Part shown: positions 1-10,205 of the stretch, piece by piece
How the letters are laid out: each line of letters begins with the position of its first letter
How positions within the stretch are numbered: the stretch's first letter is position 1
Assembly (NCBI GenBank): GCA_907163375.1
Contig: CAJQUW010009248.1
Location: 1-64,000, forward strand
Source of the DNA: Prostheceraeus crozeri
Lineage: Eukaryota; Platyhelminthes; Polycladida; Euryleptidae
DNA length: 64,000 nt
Direction: 5' to 3'
Made by a program: the position numbers and the translations under genes
Notes under the pieces: model-generated
The model's database searches: none
Told to the model about the DNA's origin: nothing
What the model saw: the letters and a program-made list of their open reading frames with translations, nothing else

Positions 1-1210
1 AACCATGTATACTTTTTCATTTGGAAATAGTAGCACGCTTAGTCTAACTTGTAAATCTAAAAACATTTCATATGGACGATGATGGTAGATAAAATAGTGT
101 CAAATAAATTAAGATAGCTTACACTTCTGATACAGGGATAGCAATCGACTGCGATCCATGTGTAAAGAGCTTGTTAGACTACGGAAGAGAGAAGTGTGTT
201 ATGTTGCGTGTGGCGCGTGAGTGTCCTCCCATTTCATTCCATTCATCAATTCGTCTCATTGATAGAGACAGGTAGAACTCATGGTTCTCATAACGTATGC
301 AATGGAAAGTTTTAGGCAACCTTCGACAGTTGGCTAAATGTCGCCCTGGCGCGAATGCATACTACGTTGAGACAGAGGCAATCACTTGCAAACATGACGC
401 AGAGAAGTTTAACAAGATTGACCATTGCCGAATGTCCCTTGCGGTATACATAGCTACGGGTTTCACCGCCGCCCTTTACAGGAACGCCCGTCGAAAGGAA
501 GTATTACACCGAACTTCATTTGCAACGTTCAAGTTGACTGATAGCAGATTCAACTTAATGATAGTATTCGCCAGTCCGAAGACTGCCCAGGGCAAACCGC
601 GAGGAGGTTCATCAATGTCTTGCCCCATGGTGGCCCTTAAGAGAGCCGATGGTTCGTTCTCCGGGACGTGAATTTGGACTTTGACTGGAATAGACATGGT
701 AAGACGCGTAGGTTTGTCATAACCCTATACCCCGGCCTCAGCCGTTGTTGGCATCTGCACCTTTCGGATGCGGGGGTTTAGAGTCCACACCCCATACCTT
801 CCTAATGATCTTCTGATCTTTCCCTTCCTTCTCATCCTCTTCATCCCACTCGTCGAGGGATGATGAAGGTTGGGAATTGCCGTTGTCTTCATCGGTGAAG
901 ACTGGGATAGTTGTCGGCAGATGTCGCTTCCATCGTGGACTTCAAATTGAATGAGAAGCGCTACAATCTTCTGGCTTATATAGGGTTTTCAACAATGAAT
1001 TGCTCAACAGCGATATCAGAAATGCTTTCAGGGATAGCAATCCGACTGCATAATGTTCAAGTTGACTGATAGCAGATTCCAACTTAATGATTAGTATTCG
1101 CCAGTCGCGAAGACTGCCCAGGGCAAAACCGCGATGCGAGGGTTCTATCCATGTCTTGGCCCCTTAGTGGCCCTTAAGAGAGCCGATGGTTCTGTTCTCG
1201 GGAGTGAATT
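1..1210. other. Non-coding stretch, no gene recognised
   Basis: Open frames here are short, overlap on both strands and show no recognisable domain. The only structure I see is an internal direct duplication (separate entry). I see no splice-site pattern linking the frames. Confidence 0.5.
528..1205 (+). repeat. Direct duplication of about 145 bp (528-670 and 1056-1205)
   Basis: Both copies start with GTTCAAGTTGACTGATAGCA and run through GACTGCCCAGGGCAAA to GAGAGCCGATGGTT. They differ mainly by single-base insertions and deletions rather than substitutions. A shorter match, CAGGGATAGCAATC, occurs near 135 and 1029, upstream of each copy. The indel-dominated difference may be real decay or residual assembly error. 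Confidence 0.7.
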
Positions 1211-1689
1211 GAATGGGTGTGAGTGAAGGCGGGCAAAGATCAGGCAATGAAAATGATAATGTGTTAGAAATTAGGATGATATACGAACTTATTGTACTAT
1301 TTTCACTTTCCAAAGGGTTAGTCATCCTTAGCAGTTCTCGCTGGGACTTTTGTCACCCTTGCGGCTGTCTGTGGCACGGTAGCCGTTGTTTTCTTGCGTG
1401 CTGAGCCGGTGGACTGTTCTCCTTCTTGCTCTTTTCGTTTTGTTCCGTACGCACCCGTTACTGTTCTGCTTCGTCCTTCCTGATTCACGTGCCTGTTCCT
1501 CTTGTTCCTGATTCATGCGATCCTGATTGAAAATTTATGGAGAGGATGGCCGCGCATTCTCAGGCTGGCATGCAGACGACTTCTTGCTTCGGATGACCGT
1601 TGTAACATAGGATGGACTCGTCGAGGCTTTTATTTACTAATACTTGGATACGCCGGCCAAATGATTGTCCCGAATAGGGATGTGGAATT

Positions 1690-2757
1690 CAAACAAAAAA
1701 ACACAAGACAAGCGATCCTCATTCACACGCTCCCACTCATCCCTCATGCGCTCCAACTGCTCATACGCCTGCCTCTCATCCACTACCCACCCCGCCGAGC
1801 CACAGTCCTCTCCAACTCAACATTCTTCGCTCTCAACACACTCATCTCCTTCATCATCGCCTCAAACTTCGCCTCTGCATCTCTCATTCTTTCTTCTCTC
1901 TCCGCCTTCTCCGAGCACTCGCCCTCATTCATATCTTCTCACACGCAATCATTCTTCTCTTCCAACTAACTCCCTCGCGTCTTATTCTTCAAATCAGTCC
2001 ACACAACGCCTCATTCTAATGTTTTCAATCCGCCACCTCCTTCGACTTCAAATCCTTCTTTTTCAACTCATCCAACTCCCCCCCCCCCCCTTTCACAACT
2101 TCATCCTTCACTTTCTCAAACTCTCAAACTTATACACTAACAACTCATCCGCCATCTGCTGCGAAACATGCCTCTTCTCTTCATCCTTCAACCCCCTCGC
2201 CGACTGCACACGAATCCCACCACTCTTCACTTTTGGGGAAGATGAGCTCTTCGGGGGGTCGGTGATGACGATGTTGGACACCTCCGATGACGAAGAGCTC
2301 AACTTCCTCACACGCTTCCTCACACGCTCCCTATCTAAGAGGGATCCACATCATCCTCATCAGCGCGTCACTCTCAAGCACTCTCTTCCGCTGCTCATCT
2401 CACCCGCCAACGACGCGCGCGCGAGCGTCACCGCTCTCGCTCCTCTCTCAACTCATCATTCTCAACAACATTCTCAACAACATTCTCAACAACATTCTCA
2501 ACAACATTCGCAACATTCGCCAACATTCGCTCCCTCTCTTCCACAATCAACTGTGTAAATCTCAAATCAGTCACTAAACCACCACTACAGTCAGCATGCA
2601 CTCTGTAGAAACGCGCCTCATCCTCATCACCCTTCAGCACTCTACACTTCACGCACGCAACCCTATTCAAGACAATCAGATGGTGGTGTGGCCGGTGCCC
2701 GCCTTCTTGACGTGAGCCTTGGCGTCCGCACTGCGATTTATACGACCGCACACACAC
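1690..2757 (-). other. Degenerate coding-like region, possible LINE ORF1 remnant
   Basis: On the - strand, 2757-2428 reads as a 109-residue frame with a Cys/His cluster (CVKC, then FYRVHADCSGGL) resembling a PHD-like zinc finger, followed by acidic and basic residues and a VVEN repeat. The next frame, 2323-2108, is rich in Ser and Lys and could be coiled-coil or linker. PHD-like fingers followed by coiled coil occur in ORF1 of some CR1/L2-type LINEs. No reverse transcriptase lies nearby, so this could equally be a host gene fragment. The + strand frame over the same bases (1665-2558) is low-complexity Ser/His/Gln and looks like a shadow. The region is strongly C/T-rich on the + strand. Confidence 0.3.
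2456..2525. repeat. 12-bp minisatellite, CAACAACATTCT unit
   Basis: About four tandem copies of CAACAACATTCT are followed by degenerate CAACATTCG units. In the - strand frame it encodes repeated VVEN residues. Confidence 0.85.
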
Positions 2758-3599
2758 ATTTTGATATGATACGAGGGATTCGATTTTGTCGTGGGTATGG
2801 CCATGCCTGATTTATCGTTAGCTGTAAGATAATGAAATTTGTATAAGTTTGGAATCATGTAGTACAGTCATATTCCTAAAGAGTGTAGTGAGTGGCACTC
2901 GATCCCGTCGACAGCCCGAAGGCCTTGTACCGATCACTAGGGAAGTGAGAGATCTTCCCGCTAAACACACCCCATACCCGCTCTTTACAGCTGAAGACAT
3001 CATTGTCCCAACACTGCCACCGAAGTGGTAACAGGAAACGGATCGCCGATCAAAGGTAGTGATGTCTGATCAGTAGCTGGGATCTAACCCCTCAAAGCTG
3101 CCTTAGACTTAGTTAAATTTCAAATCTGATAGCAGATTTGAACTCAGATACTTGAAAACCTTAGTCTATATGTTAAAACTTTGAAAAAACTGAAAATTAA
3201 GAATTTTTAAAAAATTCCGCATTTTACTACTCATACTACTTTTAAAAAATTTTATCAGTAGTAAAGACACTATCAAACTCTATCATACAAACTTTGAAGT
3301 AGCAAGATAGCTTGCCTACTTCAAAAGATAGAGTCCTTTGAAACACCCGAATATCGGGAGCTCAGAGCGACGACCGTCGCTTACCTCGTCTTTCGATGAA
3401 GTGATCAGACTTACGTTGTCGGGGGTTTATATATGCTCGGAAGAAAACTTAAAATGGCTCTATCTCCGAAAGTATTCATCGTAGCGACATCGGTTTGTTG
3501 CAAACGATTTGTCTCATCATTCTTTACAATATGACACCTGACCATTCTCATATGACCACGGGAAGTTGGAGTCCGTCAGCACATGTGCATGTAACATGC

Positions 3600-3860
3600 C
3601 ACAAGTGAAAAAATTCCTAAGTGGGAGAGCTCCAGTGTGGTGTAAAATTTTGAAAAATTTAAAACTTCCGAATTTTGACCTGGGCCCTTTACCAAAGTTT
3701 GTTTCAAGAAAATTTGTCCGAACGAGGGGGGGGGGGACGTCAGCGAAATTTGATGAAAAATGTTTTGGTGACGGTCCCAGGTCGAAATTCCACACTTTGG
3801 AAAATTTTCAAAATTTTACCCATACAAAGTCACTCTGACACTTAGGATTTTTTCAGGTAA
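3600..3860. repeat. Imperfect palindrome of about 260 bp centred on a poly-G tract
   Basis: The left arm (CCTAAGTG near 3616, GTAAAATTTTGAAAA near 3642, GAATTTTGACCTGGG near 3669) is matched in inverted order by the right arm (CCCAGGTCGAAATTC near 3778, TTTTCAAAATTTTAC, CACTTAGGATTTTTTC near 3840). The centre is the G-run at 3726-3736. Frames on both strands through this palindrome read alike (FDLGP.PK.F), which explains the apparent ORFs. Confidence 0.75.
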
Positions 3861-4645
3861 GCGAGCTCCGACCTAAAATCTTGTAACCGCTCTAACTTTT
3901 GAACGAAGACAGATAGGAACAAGCCGATTGTTTCACTGAATTTGTCTCACTCTTAGCTTTCAAACGAGCTATCGCACGACAAAATCCGTCCACTAGAAGC
4001 CAAAATCGAAGCAAGCTGTCCAGAGGGGGGGGGGGAGGTCAGTGAAATTTGATGAAAAATGTTTTGGTGACGGTCCCAGGTCGAAATTCCACACGTTGGA
4101 AAATTTTCAAAATTTTACCCATACAAAGTCACTCTGACACTTAGGATTTTTTCAGGTAAGCGAGCTCCGACCTAAAATCTTGTAACCGCTCTAACTTGTG
4201 AACGGCTGGTCCGATTGACTCGCAACAAAAAATGTTGTCGAGCAGTTTTTTCTCCTCTTTCAAACGAGTAGCTGTAAGACAAAATCCGTCCACTAGAACC
4301 AAAGTTAGAAGATTGTTGTCGGGGGGGGGTGAGGTCAGTGAAATTTGATGAAAAATGTTTTGGTGACGGTCCCAGGTCGAAATTCCACACTTTGGAAAAT
4401 TTTCAAAATTTTACCCATACAAAGTCACTCTGACACTTAGGATTTTCTCAGGTAAGCGAGCTCCGACCTAAAATCTTGTAACCGCTCTAACTTTTGAACG
4501 AAGACAGATAGGAACAAGCCGATTGTTTCACTGAATTTGTCTCACTCTTAGCTTTCAAACGAGCTATCGCACGACAAAATCCGTCCACTAGAAGCCAAAA
4601 TCGAAGCAAGCTGTCCAGGGGGGGGGGGGGGACGTCAGCCGAAAA
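3726..4645. repeat. Tandem repeat, about 297-bp unit, each unit headed by poly-G
   Basis: Unit boundaries are the G-runs at about 3726, 4025, 4320 and 4618. The shared sequence AAATTTGATGAAAAATG begins at 3746, 4045 and 4341, so the period is 299 then 296 bp. After the fourth G-run the sequence diverges. The middle unit differs internally from the other two over the stretch following CTCTAACTT. No coding function is apparent. Confidence 0.85.
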
Positions 4646-4974
4646 TTTTTTCTCTCCGATTTCGCTGGAAACATCCTTCCTAACCCAAAATTTCACGTAG
4701 ATTCCGAATCTGGACTCCGTTTTCTCATCCGATGCTTCGTTTGGGCGCTACACACCAAAACGTCCCACATTCTATGTCAAAATTTTGAAGAAACAGTTTT
4801 TCTCGCCGATTGCCTTGAAAACTCACCCTAACCGATGCAGAATTTCACGCTGAATCCGAATCTGACCTCCGTTTTCTCATCCGACCACTCCTTCCACTCG
4901 AAACAACCCATTTTACAACCCAACATTCAGCAGATTGCACCAAAAACATCACACACTATAGCCTCAAGACTAAT

Positions 4975-5235
4975 CCTGGCGGTCGCCCACGTCAACCTAG
5001 ACGGTCGCCCACGTCCACCAGGCGGTCGGACCCACGCACCCGAGTCTCACACTCTGTCGTTGCAGAGAGGGGGGGGGGACGTCAGCGAACATGTTGTGAA
5101 CGTGGACCCACCCGGCCGGCACACCACGACAGACCACAACCTCTGTCGTTCCAGAGGGGGGGGGGACTCAGACACGAAGCACCACGGCGGCCGACCACGA
5201 CACTCTGCCGTGCCAGAGGGGGGGGGGGGACGCAG
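4975..5235. repeat. GC-rich repeats with CCAGAG-polyG-ACGTCAGCGA motif
   Basis: The G-runs at about 5069, 5155 and 5218 follow a GCAGAG or CCAGAG lead, and two are followed by ACGTCAGCGA or ACGCAGCGA, matching the tails of the 297-bp units upstream. At 4978-5030 a short unit, CGGTCGCCCACGTC, is repeated. This is GC-rich against AT-rich surroundings. Confidence 0.65.
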
Positions 5236-5805
5236 CGATGGCCGCCATCTTGCGCTATCCAGAAGTGGAGTTTTACTTACTACTCTCATATTTGTATGTT
5301 TATGAACTTCGATCTAATATCTATAGATATCAAACATAATTTCGACGATCTATCAAATATAGTAAAAGGAATGGATTTTGAACATTTAAAAATAATGTTC
5401 AACTGTGTAACTGTTATAACTGAATTGACCTTTTCAGGAGGACAAATGCATGAAGCGAGGCGATATCGATTTCAAATTTTCGAATCAAATTCTTTGTTGC
5501 AAATGGATGGATAACAGGTTCGTTCTGATGTATCGGCTGCTTGACATATTCATAATTCTGATCATAATGTTTCTTATGTATTCATTTTTCATCCGAACTT
5601 AAAAATCAGTGTAAGCGTTATAAGAAATTACTTTATCTAATCCGTAAGGAGTGTTCTAGAAGCCTAACTACGAATAGGCTATATTGAGATAAAAGGTACA
5701 GGCTTAGGTAAGATTGTTAGATTGTTTAGAACTCTTTGAAACTACCGTTTGTGTCGAAGTATAAATGTATGTAAATTGCATGATAGTTTTATCAACTCTC
5801 TGATT

Positions 5806-6381
5806 TCAGGGTCGGTCGTAGTTCTGGCAAACAATGTCGATGGAGCCGACGAAGTAAGTTCTGTGTATAGGCGACAGAAAGGAACAAGCGGAAAGACTGC
5901 AATAAATTGCCCACTGGTAATCAAGCAATACAATAGTGGAATGGAGGTGTGGACCTTGCAGACCAATTGAAGACCACTTATCAATTGGACAGAAGATCAA
6001 AATACAGGTTCTACCTGCGCATTTTCTTTGATTTGATTGACATCCGCTTGTGTCAATTCTCATATAGTTTTCAGGAAATTCACATCAGACAACATTGAAC
6101 TCAAAAATTTCAAACTTAGTGTTGCTGAAGGTTTGATTGCTCAATACTCAAGCCGTCAAAGGGCTTCTTCCAAATCAAAGGCAACTAAAAGGAAATTTAC
6201 ATCAATTCCTTCATCTGGTGAAATAGCACATCTTCCTACGTTTGGTGATAGGAAGCGTTGTGCTCGTTGCGCAAAGGCGAAACAAGACAGAAAAACCTTT
6301 GTCTCATGTGTAACGTGCAGTGTACCTCTTTGTTTGCTCAAGGAACGAAATTGTTTCCAAATGTTTCATAATAATCTGTAA
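5806..6381 (+). pseudogene. piggyBac transposase, C-terminal part, frameshifted
   Basis: The first frame (5806-5945) reads GSVVVLANN, then V.RR.KG, then PLVIKQYNSGM, the usual run-up to the piggyBac MGGVDL motif. A missing base near 5943 moves the continuation GVDLADQLKTTYQ to the next frame. A second shift near 6040 leads into VNSHIVFRKF and FKLSVAEGLIAQYSS. The end holds the C-terminal Cys-rich domain of the family (CARC, CVTC, PLC, CF.MFH). The N-terminal half is not recognisable upstream. TTTCAG directly precedes 5810, so an intron is possible, but a truncated transposon is simpler. Confidence 0.85.
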
Positions 6382-6729
6382 ATGAATTATATGCTGAAGT
6401 TTATATGCGCGTAACATGAAAAACGAACTTTTATCTAACTTTTTTCAATGAATAGTGTTTATTCTAATACCTACTTATCATCATAAACAATATACAGATA
6501 GTAATTTAATCATAATAAAGTACATACAGACTAAATTTAGAATTTCACATATTTCGATTACTTTTACCTTTACCGGCGATTGGGTCACCTGTGACCCATC
6601 CCAGATTTCGGACAGTATTGAAAAATTGAAATATTTAAGTTAAAAATATGTTATCTTAGTCACTTCTCATTCATATCAGAGAAAAAAAATATTAAAATTA
6701 CTTAGCAATTTCTTATCGCTGTCAAAGGG
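5806..6729 (+). mobile_element. piggyBac element, 5'-truncated, with right end and TTAA
   Basis: Downstream of the transposase remnant the sequence ends in GCTGTCAAAGGG followed by TTAA (6730-6733). Read inward this is TTAACCCTTTGACAGC, a standard piggyBac terminus. I found no matching left terminus, so the 5' part is lost. Confidence 0.75.
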
Positions 6730-6733
6730 TTAA

Positions 6734-8050
6734 TTCATGGTTTTTAATTATTTTTCACTCTCCCTATCTATAGATATTTTTCACCATATTCTTTGATCAT
6801 AGGTTGCTCTTGAACATTAGCAAATGCGAGTATTAAATTTAACATTTGAACTAACGATAAATTCAACCAAATGTTAACAGTTTTGCAGTGAAAGTTCGTA
6901 AAAAATAAAGATCTTTGATGGAAGCTAATAATGGGTCGGATACGTCCCATTGGCATGATAAGATTGAATCTACAATATTTGCTGTGCGCTCCATTCTGAT
7001 TGGTTGTTGAAATCTACCAGTAAGTACAATGTCAACTCATGTAGCAATAAATGCTGGTAAAACATTTTCTATATCTACGTTAGCAACTGGTGGCACCATC
7101 TTCTCAATCATGAGATGACGATTATAATGCAGTCTATTTTGTTTAATTTGATGCAGTATTAGCTGAGCTATCGCCAATTTCATGTTTCGACAACTTTTGT
7201 GTTGACGATAAGTCCACGGTATTCACTCATTAGTTGAGTAATTAAGACGTGCACACTTTGAGGATGAATGTATTATTCCACATAACTTTGGAACTACTGC
7301 ATCGATTTTGATAAACGAAACGTTGTCTTCATCGTAACAATAAGATGAATACAACTGCAGTCCCAGTTTGTCGGTAACTGATATTTTTTCAAATTGTTTT
7401 TCCACCGTCAATCAATCGCAGACTGCAATTTGTGAGACAATCCGTTGTCAGGGTGTGAAAATAAACACAGCTGCAGCAGTCCGGTGATCTGCCAATCAAG
7501 TGAACTTAGGGAGAGTCCCCTAACTTCAAGCATACCGACTAGGATTTCACCTAGCGAATCCCTAAGTTAGGATTCTAAGATAAAAATCTTAGGAATTGTT
7601 CTAGCATACGGCCCCTGAAGAGTTGTCACGGTTGATTCAGATTTGAGAATTTTAGACAAATTTGAAAACCTGGGAGGGGGAGATAGCCCATAAGTACCCA
7701 TTATTTTCAAACTTCTGACTTTTAAGTGCAGACGTGTGCGATATTGCTGTTGCAGAAATCTAATTAGAAAATGTTCTATTCACTTACCACTACTGCAGGA
7801 GAGACAATTAGTAAACTCGAGCAATGCATTGAATATCACAATGTAGCACAATCAGCCGATGATCTAAAATTAAATCAATGATAAGCGCAGCACAAGCATC
7901 AGTAATTCATGTCGTCACACTGATTGATTATAGAATAGTGAATCATCATTGAATGCAACACCATCCTGAGAACAGAATTAGATTGTTTTATCGCATCACT
8001 TTGCTAGAAGTGAAAACTGATTCAAACATATGGCACATGAAGGAACTCAA
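6734..8050. other. Intergenic, short palindromes only
   Basis: No gene recognised. Around 7505-7600 there is a cluster of short inverted repeats, for example ATTCTAAGAT-aaaa-ATCTTAGGAAT and CTAACTT/AAGTTAG. The rest is AT-rich with no clear repeat. Confidence 0.4.
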
Positions 8051-8051
8051 T

Positions 8052-8495
8052 AAGTGGGCAAAAAGAAATTTTTAATACCTTACAGAGATAGGAAAAATAG
8101 TCGTGCGTCGCTTGCGCATTGCTCTGAATTCATTCAAAATGCTCCGATTGCCACGACTCCTTCAGATTCGAAGAATTCAGATCATTGCGCAAAAGTCTTC
8201 TCGATAATGTTGGGTACTCCGATCATTATTAAAAAAGTTAGCAGGAGCACGAAAAAACGTTCACAAACTTCTCTGTAGAACTTGACATCGTCTGTGTCTC
8301 TTTGCTGTGTGATCCGTTTGATAACAGTCACTGAAACTTCGCGCAATTTGGCGTGTTTAATGGTGAACTGGCTGCTCATTGTTCGATTGCTATGGTATTA
8401 TATCAGCAGATTGTGCCATTTCATTTACGTTACATGTTCCAATGCTTCCTTTCTAGTCAAACAGAAGAAGAGACTGCCTGTCTAATTCTGTGATC
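8052..8495 (+). repeat. Interspersed repeat R1, copy 1
   Basis: About 440 bp starting AAGTGGGCAAAAAG and ending TCTAATTCTGTGA. It recurs inverted at 19284-19733 and in part at 52515-53030. Open frames exist on both strands but contain no known motif and are not conserved in frame between copies. I could not find terminal inverted repeats, so the class is unknown. Confidence 0.75.
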
Positions 8496-8741
8496 CTGAG
8501 TGTGAACTACAAACAGTTCATAATTTGGATGATTGAATCCAAAATAATATGGAAGTGGAGCATTCGGCTGAATTCCGGTGGACGCGATTCTTCACTTCCA
8601 GAGTTTTCCCACACACCGTAGGAATGCATTGTTATGCAGTAGTAATAAGCATGTCCAAATTGTACATGATTCATGCGAAGCAACATCATGTCATGTTCGC
8701 CTATAATAGCCACATGTGATAGCAGCCATCTTCATCGACTA

Positions 8742-10098
8742 CAGATTGTTTCATAAAAAATGGATCACCCTTAAACATCGCCTTAACTTCAACTTTGTCT
8801 AACTCCGCCAAACTTGAACGAATTTCTCTGAAATTTGGAAGATATGTCAGTTGTGCTTACTAATATCATTGTTAGAAATTTCAAGCATGAATATTGAGTT
8901 GTTTTCCTGTTATAGATAAAAAAAGTAGTAGATAATTTGATCTTCATTTAGCAATGTTACACAAAATCATACCTCACTCTTATAAAATTGCATTTGTTTC
9001 CTTTGTAATGTAATATGTTGTTCTACTAGCCAAAAGCTATCAAGTAAAAATAAAAATAAAGAAAATCGGTCAATCAGAGCCAGTATAGCACCATTATCAA
9101 CAATAATGTAACTGCTACATGTGATTAACTGGACTTCATGTTCCATAGCTTCCTGACTTCGTTGCGGTGGTGTTGGCAGCACTCCTGATTGCTTTCAGCT
9201 AGAAATCTATCTCTTACCGGTTAAAAACAATACAAAGCACAAATGAACAATAACGAGATCGCATTCACAAAAGGCAAAGTGTCAGGGTTTTCTTTGCGAG
9301 CTACAAGCAAGCGACTAAATGTCCCTTACACAAATGTGCATCGATGGCATAATGATGATTTTCGGCTCTGTCGTAAAGAGGGCTCTGGCCGTCCACGCAA
9401 AACATCCAAACGTATAGACCGCCTAATTTTGAGATTTGTTAAAGTTGATCCAAGTCTCTCTTTAACTGAGATGGCTGCACTATACTCGTCTATTTCTAAG
9501 TCCACTATTCGTAGAAGACTTTCACATACAGCAAGGAACCATGAATTCTGAAAATCTGAACGCTATGTGAATGTTTTACGAATGAACATTGGCCAAATGA
9601 CAGATCAACTTGGTGATCCATCGACTTGGTTATTTATAGATGATAATGCTACGTGTCACAGGAGTAGTAGAGTCAACTTATGCAAGTCTCAATTAGGGCT
9701 TAGGACATTATCTTGGCCAGCTCGTTCTCCTGATCTGAATCCCATAGAAAATGCATGGAGTATTCTAAAACGTAACGTTCGTCGTTCACTGCTACCTACA
9801 GATGGCGTATCACAACTTACGTCACTGTTAAAAAGAGAGTGGAGAAAGTTAGATCAGTCAAAAATCAACGACATCATCGAATCAATGCCTAGACGAATTG
9901 GTAATGTCATTGACAATAAGGGTAGGGCCACAAAATATTAGCTTCTTAAGAACCGTTACTGTATCATAGCTTATCAGATTATATAAGGACATTTAAATAT
10001 ATTAGGGACATGAAATAACATGAAAAATGCTTTCTGTATCATACTTATGTTTTATTTAGTCAAATTTTAGGATGATCCACTTTTTATGAAACGGACTG
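8742..10098 (+). mobile_element. Tc1-type element family A, copy 1, internally deleted
   Basis: Flanked by TA at 8740-8741 and 10099-10100. The left end CAGATTGTTTCATAAAAAAT is matched, inverted, by the right end ATGAAACGGACTG with several mismatches. It is 1357 bp, against 1653-1657 bp for the other two copies in this window. The shortfall is mostly one deletion inside the transposase gene. Confidence 0.9.
9243..9944 (+). pseudogene. Tc1-type transposase A, internally deleted
   Basis: The first frame (9243-9553) carries the N-terminal helix-turn-helix region (SLRATSKRL, NVHRWHNDDF) and the GSGRPRKTSKR linker. It lacks the residues ALLEL found in the intact copy. It then jumps near 9519 from STIRRRL into sequence that normally follows SELH, losing about 100 codons including the first catalytic Asp (WSDEA). 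An 8-bp insertion near 9553 follows. The second frame (9567-9944) keeps DDNATCHR and SPDLNPIEN, so two of the three DDE residues remain. It cannot encode a working enzyme. Confidence 0.9.
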
Positions 10099-10205
10099 TA
10101 TTATGAAAGTCTGACAGTCTATTTCACCAATTTTTCATTAATCGTTGAATGCCATTGCTTTGTGCATGCACTTGCCATGACCTTTGCTAAGTTCATGTCG
10201 ATCTA

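Noticed and set aside
297-697. Overlapping open frames on both strands near the start
   Set aside because: They fall in a duplicated non-coding block whose second copy has indels that break the frame; no motif.
1665-2558. 297-residue + strand frame
   Set aside because: Ser/His/Gln/Pro low-complexity caused by C/T-rich sequence and the 12-bp minisatellite; the opposite strand looks more protein-like.
3726-4645. CRISPR-like array
   Set aside because: Units are about 297 bp with no unique spacers, and the genome is clearly eukaryotic.
3517-4696. Frames reading FDLGPSPKHF on - and FDLGPLPKF on +
   Set aside because: They are the two arms of a palindrome and tandem repeat read in both directions, not genes.
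5749-6063. Domesticated, intron-containing piggyBac host gene
   Set aside because: A TTTCAG precedes 5810, but two frameshifts and a TTAA-type right terminus fit a decayed transposon better.
8054-8485. Membrane-like protein encoded by R1 (also 19295-19597 on -)
   Set aside because: Frames shift between copies and stops interrupt copy 1; hydrophobicity comes from AT-rich composition.
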